Shown here: in pieces, positions 42,601 through 51,600 of the stretch
Layout of the letters: every line of letters starts with the position of its first letter
How positions within the stretch are numbered: the first letter of the stretch is position 1
DNA from: Timema cristinae
Taxonomy: Eukaryota; Arthropoda; Insecta; Phasmatodea; Timematidae
Direction: 5' to 3'
Assembly: GCA_039000515.1 (NCBI GenBank)
Contig: JBCFYV010000012.1
Location: 123,782,605-123,846,604, forward strand
DNA: 64,000 nt
Program-made: the position numbers and the translations under genes
The notes under the pieces: generated by a model
Told to the model about the DNA's origin: nothing
What the model saw: the letters and a program-made list of their open reading frames with translations, nothing else
Databases searched by the model: none

Positions 42601-45600
42601 TAACTTAAAATAATGAAGAAATTCAAGAATATTTGATATGCTTTGTTGACTTTGTTTTGAATCTAAAAAGGTGGACTTTGCACACCCCTACTTGACTACC
42701 ATGTTGCAAACCCCTAGATTAATGCCATTTTGCAAACCCTTAACTCACTGTCATGTCGCACATACCTACCTACCTGTTTTGTTGCCAAGACTTACTTTAG
42801 ACTGTTGCATAGATGAACATCGACCAGCCTATGTGGTAGAGAGCCCGCCTAAGCTTAACGTGGCTGTTTGTGGTACGTGTCCTGACGTTTCACGCTCGTC
42901 CATCTCTCCCGAGAGCTCTATAGTGGCCGCGAGGGTGCCCCACAACTCAGAGAGGTGAGTGATACTTGTTTGATCTTGTCACAAACTCATGGCCTCCACT
43001 TTATTACATTCACTGTCCTTGTTTCTGCTGCATGTGTGACAATGGGTAAAAAGTACGCCCTGTACAGCAAGTCTCTTACACACCTATAGAACAACTCCAT
43101 CTCTTGTGGGAGGATTAGGTCGACATGATAACACCCTCAGAACAGTTGTGTTGAAATACTATCTATCCTGTTACAGTTCCACATGGCGCGGTCATCACTC
43201 GTCCTCACTGCTACAACAACTCATGGATCGAGTCAACATCCAGCGCTCGATACTCATGGAGGAAGTGAGGGAGCATCTGGCTCCACAACACCCTGTGTGT
43301 CCACCTTCAAAGAGCCAAGAACATCCCTCGTCCATCACCAAACCGACAAGTCCCTCCCCTGGCGACACACACCCTGAGTCTGTGTCACAGACCGAGGTAT
43401 GTGCCGGGAAGACAACAGCTCGAGAAGCTGATAGTGAAACTCAGTCGAGAGGCAGCCCAACAGGTGATCGTCCTCAACCAACCAACGATAACAACCTAGA
43501 GCTTCGTGAGGGCAGCACTGTCAGTGTGGTCAGCGAATACAGCCTTGACATGTCGCTGAGCGCTGAGCAAAGTTTCTCTGAGTTAGGTTCAAGCTCCACC
43601 TCCATGGCGACTAGCGAGGACATCCACATCACAGTGAGTGTCCGGGAGAAGGTGGGGAAGTCTTACTGCAGTCAAACTGACCAACTTTTGGGTTGTCCAC
43701 AAGAAAGAAAAAAGGAGTCTTCATTTGCTGAGAAACACAAGCCTGTGTGTACTGAAGAACACAAGCCTGCATCTTCAGAGGAACACAAGTCTGCATCTTC
43801 AGAGGAACACAAGTCCTGCGTCTACTGAGGGAAAACAAGCCTGCATCTTCAGAGAAACACAAAGCCTGCGTCTACCGAGAAACACAGATCTTCATCTACT
43901 GAGAAACACAGATCTTCATCTACTGAGAAACACAGATCTTCATCTACTGAGAAACAAAAGCCTGGACTACAAGAAACACAAGCTTGCATCTACTGAGAAA
44001 CAAAAGCCTTCATCTACCGAGAAACAAAAATTTGCATCTGCCGAGAAACAAAAATTTGCATCTACCGAGGAACAAAAATCTGCGTCTGCCGAGAAACGCA
44101 AGTCTACATCTACTGATAAACAAAGAAAATCTGTATCGAATAAGATCAAGATACATCAAAAATATTCTAAAAAAAATGAAAATAATAAAAAGAAAAGAAA
44201 AAAAGTATTGGAGGTATCTTACGAGCGGCACAAGGTGATGAAAGAGACCCGAGAGCCGCCTGAAAGCCAAGACTCTAGTGTAGAGCATGTGACCCCAGAG
44301 GGAAGTTCAGTGAGTACGGTGTACCTGAGCCCACCTCACGAGATGGTCCCAGCGCAAGCAGATAGAGTTGACAAACTTTTATCAGAAATACACAGACAGA
44401 AGGAGGAGTTGGAACAGTTCCTGGACAAACATAGCTCTTCAAACTCTGACGAGACAAACTCCACCGACCTTCAATTCTACATCTCCCAACTCCTGAAACT
44501 CAGCAGACAGAGTGTGGAAGATTTGAATGTCAGCGAGGTTTCGGACACACCAGACATTCCGCAGACAGTTGGTTCCGATAGGCTTCACTCTAACGCTAAG
44601 TCAGACAATACGACTACTAAGATGGCACCACCACCTGAGCAGAAACCACCTAAAAAAGCAGAACCTAAGGTTTCACAAGTTACGCAAGATAAGGTTCTCA
44701 CCAAGAAATTGCATTATCGTACTCCTTCGGCTCCAGAGTCTGTGTCAAAACCGCTTCCTACGCAAGGGTCGACTTTACCGACCAGCGAGACTAACTCAGT
44801 GAAGCAACCATTGGTTCGTGAGCCCCAGACTCGCAAAGCCCCGAGTACAATCGGTGCATGTGAGAAGGTCTCACCCAGCACTCGCCAGAAGATTCCTCCT
44901 AAACCCGGGAACTGCTACTGCTCTTCAGAAACACCACCAACCCCATCTTCGCTCTCGGCACTTAGGAATGACGTTCAGGGAAGACGCGAACCATGTAGTA
45001 ATCCTGTCATTTTGGGAATTTCAATGACTGCTCCAAAAAACTTACCGACCGTATCTCTAGCCTGTCCGAGATGATCGAACAGATCCGTCGGGAGAAACAG
45101 ATGCTGTTGGAGAGCTCCAGTGACAGTCAGCGTGACAGTACCAAGTACATCAGCCCCCCGGAGTCGTGGGTCCCAACGGTAGGAGCTAAGCCTCGCAGGC
45201 CAGACCTGTGTTTCTGCCCTGTTGACGATAGTAACCTGCGCTCAGAGTTAATGGGGCCAACTCCCTCGCAACCTGTCCGCAATAACAGATTTGGGTGAGT
45301 AGTGTGCCCACAAGACAGAAGCTGTGCTCACTTTACTCAAATAATATCATCATCATGAACTCTATAAAGCTTGTGGTTGGGTCACTTTAGTAAAATGTCT
45401 CCATCTTCACCATTCCTCTAACTCGCACACTTGCTGTTATTTGCTCCTCCCATCTCTTTGTTGGCCTCCCTGGAAGTATTTTCCCACCATACTTCAATTC
45501 AATCATCCTCTGTGAATTCTTTACATGAGCTTACCACCATCCTGAGCAAATAGTGTGTGCAGTTGTATAGTGTTCTCCCTTCTACTCATCTAATCCCTTT

Positions 45601-48600
45601 ATTCCAGACACGTTTGTTCAGTCACATGACAATAGAGTGCAGCACTGAGGAAAGTTTGGGCTGTAATCTTGACAACAAGTGATTGTAGGACGTTGTCTAG
45701 GATACCAGTTAACATCAAAAACATGTTTCTGTATTATTTTGGCAGAAATTAACTGTGAAAATCCCTTATAATTCTTGTTTGTCTCTGAGCTGATGACTTG
45801 AATCGCATCAGAAGATTGTCTAAGTTGTATTTACACATTTTTCAAATTTTTGTTTTGGTCTTGTTACCTGTTTGGGTTGTAAGCTGCATATATATATAAA
45901 AAAATTACAATAATGTTTTATTGATAAGGAAGGTTTAATTTAGAGGCAAAAACCATTTAGGTAAAAACCACCCAATCAGGATGAGAACGGTGTCTCCATC
46001 AGCGGCATTCCAGTCTATTGAGCAGGTGACACCTTAGACCAAGGGTGAGGAATCTGCGGCTTTTTGAGGTGATCGGAGCTGTTTTCTCATATATCTTGTC
46101 AATTATGCATTTTCATTGTTTATATATTATACATTATCAAATGGTGGGCATTTTAATTAATTAAAATAAAATAACCCACTACAGTTGCGGAATGGTTTAA
46201 TGTGTCACTCTCATGTTAGACTTTCTTGCTGATGACGGGGATATTGAGGTTCGAATCCTGGTCAAGTCTACTGAGTGTGGTTTTATCTAAATGGTTTCTT
46301 ATTCTTCCATGCAAATGCGGATATATTGCCTCTTAAAATGATTTCTGCCTCATGCAGGTAGTAAGACGCTGCGATAAGAAAAAAATTCAGATTAAAATGT
46401 TAGAAAATTAACCACTCCTTTGAATTGCCACCCGGCCTTTCGATGCAGAAAGATTCTTCACTCTTGCCTTAGATCATGCGACCACACACATTTGCCTCTT
46501 GTTCGTATAAGTTCTCAAACACAAGCACCACACCTTCAGACCTAACATTTGGTGCAAGAACCAACTGAACCAAGGCGTCACACACCTACTGATCCGATAT
46601 TGTACAGTCTTTGTCACAAACAATGGATCAACACACTTATGTAGATATTTGTGGGGAGAGTTTGTTGTCAGCACGAGTTTAATTCCCCGACAACTTGCCT
46701 TTAGCATTAGTGCAGTTATACCTGGTGGAACATACAGCACCTGGATATTGGGATAAACTAAAATAGTTCCATTAACTTGTATAGATATGGGGAAAGACTA
46801 TAAACGTGACACTTAAAATGATTTCATATTTACAAAAAGTGGCCTAAAATATGAATCCACAAAACTAAAACAAACATACACTTTATATATATTATACACA
46901 CCACACACATCCATTACTGTTTACAGCCTGTGGCCTGATTAAGTTTTTTATTCAAGCCATATATTTCCCACCACTGGCTGGCTAGGATTGTTGTAGCTTC
47001 ATATGTCTCATAATCTAACTTGAAGACTAGGACAGGCACAACATCCAGTCCCCAGCTCGTTAGTTTACCACTGTGAAAGAAGGTAGATCCACATTTCCCC
47101 AACAATAAGTTTTTCAGCCATGCAGGGAATCAAACCTAGGAACCTTAGTTCAGTATATATACACCCACTATTGACTGAACTAAGGTGTCGGATACTTTAC
47201 AAATGGAAACTAAAAAATATGTATGAAATAAAAAAAACCTTTAAGAACTAAACTCTCTTATCCTGCTGAATGTTATCTTGATTTATGAACACCAGATTCA
47301 GGAGTAATAACTACCCCCTCCCAACGCAACCCTCTCCAGTCTAGTTGCAGTCTCACCAGGAGTGTGTAATACCTGCTTCAGAAGTAATAGCTACCCCTCC
47401 CAACACAACCCTCTCCAGTCTGTTACAGTCTCACCAGGAATGTGTAATACCTGCTTCAGAAGTAATAGCTACCTCCTCCCAACACAACCCTCTCCAGTCT
47501 AGTTGCAGTCTCACCAGGAGTGTGTAATACCTGCTTCAGAAGTAATAGCTACCCCTCCCAACACAACCCTCTCCAGCTAGTTGCAGTCTCACCAGGAATG
47601 TGTAATACCTGCTTCAGAAGTAATAGCTACCCCCTCCCAATACAACCCTCTCCAGTCTAGTTGCAGTCTCACCAGGAATGTGTAATACCTGCTTCAGAAG
47701 TAATAACTACCCCTCCCAACACAACCCTCTCCATCCTAGTTGCAGTCTCACCAGGAATGTGTAATACCTGCTTCAGAAGTAATAGCTACCCCTCCCAACA
47801 CAACCCTCTCCATCTAGTTGCAGTCTCACCAGGAATGTGTAATACCTGCTTCAGAAGTAATAGCTACCCCCTCCCAACACAACCCTCTCCAGCTAGTTGA
47901 GTCTCACCAGGAATGTGTAATACCTGCTTCAGAAGTAATAGTACCCCTCCCAACACAACCCTCTCCAGTCTAGCTCAGTCTCACCAGGAATGTGTAATAC
48001 TTGCTTCAGAAGTAATAGCTACCCCCTCCAACGCAACCCTCTCCAGTCTAGTTGCAGTCTCACCAGGAATGTGTAATACCTGCTTCAGAAGTAATAGATA
48101 CCCCCTCCTCACACAACCCTCTCCAGTCTAGTTGCAGTCTCACCAGGAATGTGTAATACCTGCTTCAGAAGTAATAGATACCCCCTCCCAACGCAACCCT
48201 CTCCAGTCTAGTTGCAGTCTCACCAGGAATGTGTAATACCTGCTTCAGAAGTAATAGATACCCCCTCCCAACGCAACCCTCTCCAGTCTAGTTCATCTCA
48301 CAGAATGTGTAATACCTGCTTCAGAAGTAATAACTACCCCCTCCCAACACAACCCTCTCCATCCTAGTTGCAGTCTCACCAGGAATGTGTAATACCTGCT
48401 TCAGAAGTAATAGCTACCCCCTCCCAACACAACCCTCTCCATCCTAGTTCAGTCTCACCAGGAATGTGTAATACCTGCTTCAGAAGTAATAGCTACCCCC
48501 TCCCAACACAACCCTCTCCAGTCTAGTTGCAGTCTCACCAGGAATGTGTAATACCTGCTTCAGAAGTAATAGCTACCCCCTCCTCACACAACCCTCTCCA

Positions 48601-51600
48601 GTCTAGTTGCAGTCTCACCAGGAATGTGTAATACCTGCTTCAGAAGTAATAGATACCCCCTCCCAACACAACCCTCTCCAGTCTAGTTGCAGTCTCACCA
48701 GGAATGTGTAATACCTGCTTCAGAAGTTATAAGCTACCCCCTCCCAACACAACCCTCTCCATCCTAGTTGCAGTCTCACCAGGAGTGTGTAATACCTGCT
48801 TCAGAAGTAATAGCTACCCCTCCCAACGCAACCCTCTCCATCTAGTTGCAGTCTCACCAGGAATGTGTAATACCTGCTTCAGAAGTAATAGATACCCCCT
48901 CTCAACGCAACCCTCTCCAGTCTAGTTGCAGTCTCACCAGGAATGTGTAATACCTGCTTCAGAAGTAATAGATACCCCCTCCTCACACAACCCTCTCCAG
49001 TCTAGTTGCAGTCTCACCAGGAATGTGTAATACTGCTTCAGAAGTTATAGCTACCCCCTCCCAACACAACCCTCTCCAGCCTAGTTGCAGTCTCACCAGG
49101 AATGTGTAATACCTGCTTCAGAAGTTATAGCTACCCCCTCCCAACGCAACCCTCTCCAGTCTAGTTGCAGTCTCACCAGGAATGTGTAATACCTGCTTCA
49201 GAAGTAATAGATACCCCCTCCCACACAACCCTCTCCAGTCTAGTTGCAGTCTCACCAGGAATGTGTAATACCTGCTTCAGAAGTATAGCTACCCCCTCCC
49301 AACGCAACCCTCTCCATCTAGTTGCAGTCTCACCAGGAATGTGTAATACCTGCTTCAGAAGTAATAGCTACCCCCTCCTCACACAACCCTCTCCAGTCTA
49401 GTTGCAGTCTCACCAGGAATGTGTAATACCTGCTTCAGAAGTAATAGATACCCCCTCCTCACACAACCCTCTCCAGTCTAGTTGCAGTCTCACCAGGAAT
49501 GTGTAATACCTGCTTCAGAAGTAATAGTACCCCCTCCCACACAACCCTCTCCAGTCTAGTTGCAGTCTCACCAGGAATGTGTAATACCTGCTTCAGAAGT
49601 TATAGCTACCCCTCCCAACGCAACCCTCTCCATCTAGTTGCAGTCTCACCAGGAATGTGTAATACCTGCTTCAGAAGTAATAGATACCCCCTCCCAACAC
49701 AACCCTCTCCAGTCTAGCTACAGTCTCACCAGGAATGTGTAATACCTTGCTTCAGAAGTATAGCTACCCCCTCCCAACAACCCTCTCCAGTCCTAGTTGC
49801 AGTCTCACCAGGAATGTGTAATACCTGCTTCAGAAGTAATAGATACCCCCTCCCACACAACCCTCTCCAGTCTAGTTGCAGTCTCACCAGGAATGTGTAA
49901 TACCTGCTTCAGAAGTAATAGCTACCCCCTCCTCCACAACCCTCTCCAGTCTAGTTGCAGTCTCACCAGGAATGTGTAATACCTGCTTCAGAAGTAATAG
50001 ATACCCCCTCCAACACAACCCTCTCCAGTCTAGCTACAGTCTCACCAGGAATGTGTAATACTTGCTTCAGAAGTAATAGCTACCCCCTCCCACACAACCC
50101 TCTCCAGTCTAGTTGCAGTCTCACCAGGAATGTGTAATACCTGCTTCAGAAGTAATAGCTACCCCCTCCCAACGCAACCCTCTCCATCCTAGTTGTAGTC
50201 TCGCCAGGAATGTGTAATACCTGCTTCAGAAGTAATAGATACCCCCTCCCAATACAACCCTCTCCAGTCTAGTTGCAGTCTCACCAGGATGTGTAATACC
50301 TGCTTCAGAAGTAATAGATACCCCCTCCCAACGCAACCCTCTCCATCTAGTTGCAGTCTCACCAGGAATGTGTAATACCTGCTTCAGAAGTAATAGCTAC
50401 CCCCTCCCAACACAACCCTCTCTAGTCTAGTTGTAGTCTCGCCAGGAATGTGTAATACCTGCTTCAGAAGTAATAGATACCCCCTCCCACACAACCCTCT
50501 CCAGTCTAGTTGCAGTCTCACCAGGAATGTGTAATACTTGCTTCAGAAGTAATAGATACCCCCTCCCAACACACCCCTCTCCAGTCTAGTTGCAGTCTCA
50601 CCAGGAATGTGTAATACCTGCTTCAGAAGTAATAGATACCCCCTCCCAACACAACCCTCTCAGTCTAGTTGTAGTCTCGCCAGGAATGTGTAATACTTGC
50701 TTCAGAAGTAATAGCTACCCCCTCCCAACACAACCCTCTCCAGTCTAGTTGAGTCTCACCAGGAATGTGTAATACCTGCTTCAGAAGTAATAGCTACCCC
50801 CTCCCAACACAACCCTCTCCAGTCTAGTTGCAGTCTCACCAGGAATGTGTAATACCTGCTTCAGAAGTAATAGATACCCCCTCCCAACACACCCTCTCTA
50901 GTCTAGTTGTCAGTCTCGCCAGGAATGTGTAATACTTGCTTCAGAAGTAATAGCTACCCCCTCCCAACACAACCCTCTCCAGTCTATTGCAGTCTCACCA
51001 GGAATGTGTAATACCTGCTTCAGAAGTAATAGATACCCCCTCCAACACAACCCTCTCCAGTCTAGCTACAGTCTCACCAGGAATGTGTAATACTTGCTTC
51101 AGAAGTAATAGCTACCCCTCCTCACACAACCCTCTCCAGTCTAGTTGCAGTCTCACCAGGAATGTGTAATACCTGCTTCAGAAGTAATAGCTACCCCCTC
51201 CCAACGCAACCCTCTCCATCCTAGTTGTAGTCTCGCCAGAATGTGTAATACCTGCTTCAGAAGTAATAGCTACCCCCTCCCAATACAACCCTCTCCAGTC
51301 TAGTTGCAGTCTCACCAGAGTGTGTAATACCTGCTTCAGAAGTAATAGATACCCCCTCCCAACGCAACCCTCTCCAGTCTAGTTGCAGTCTCACCAGGAA
51401 TGTGTAATACCTGCTTCAGAAGTAATAGCTACCCCTCCCAACACAACCCTCTCTAGTCTAGTTGTAGTCTCGCCAGGAATGTGTAATACCTGCTTCAGAA
51501 GTAATAGATACCCCTCCCAACACACCCTCTCCAGTCTAGTTGCAGTCTCACCAGGAATGTGTAATACTGCTTCAGAAGTAATAGCTACCCCCTCCCAAAC

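Noticed and set aside
43638..43990. Reading STEKQK-region in the LRNTDLHL frame as the true protein
   Set aside because: The STEKHK/ASSEEHK frame matches the repeat units on both sides; LRNTDLHL is the shifted reading of the same bases.
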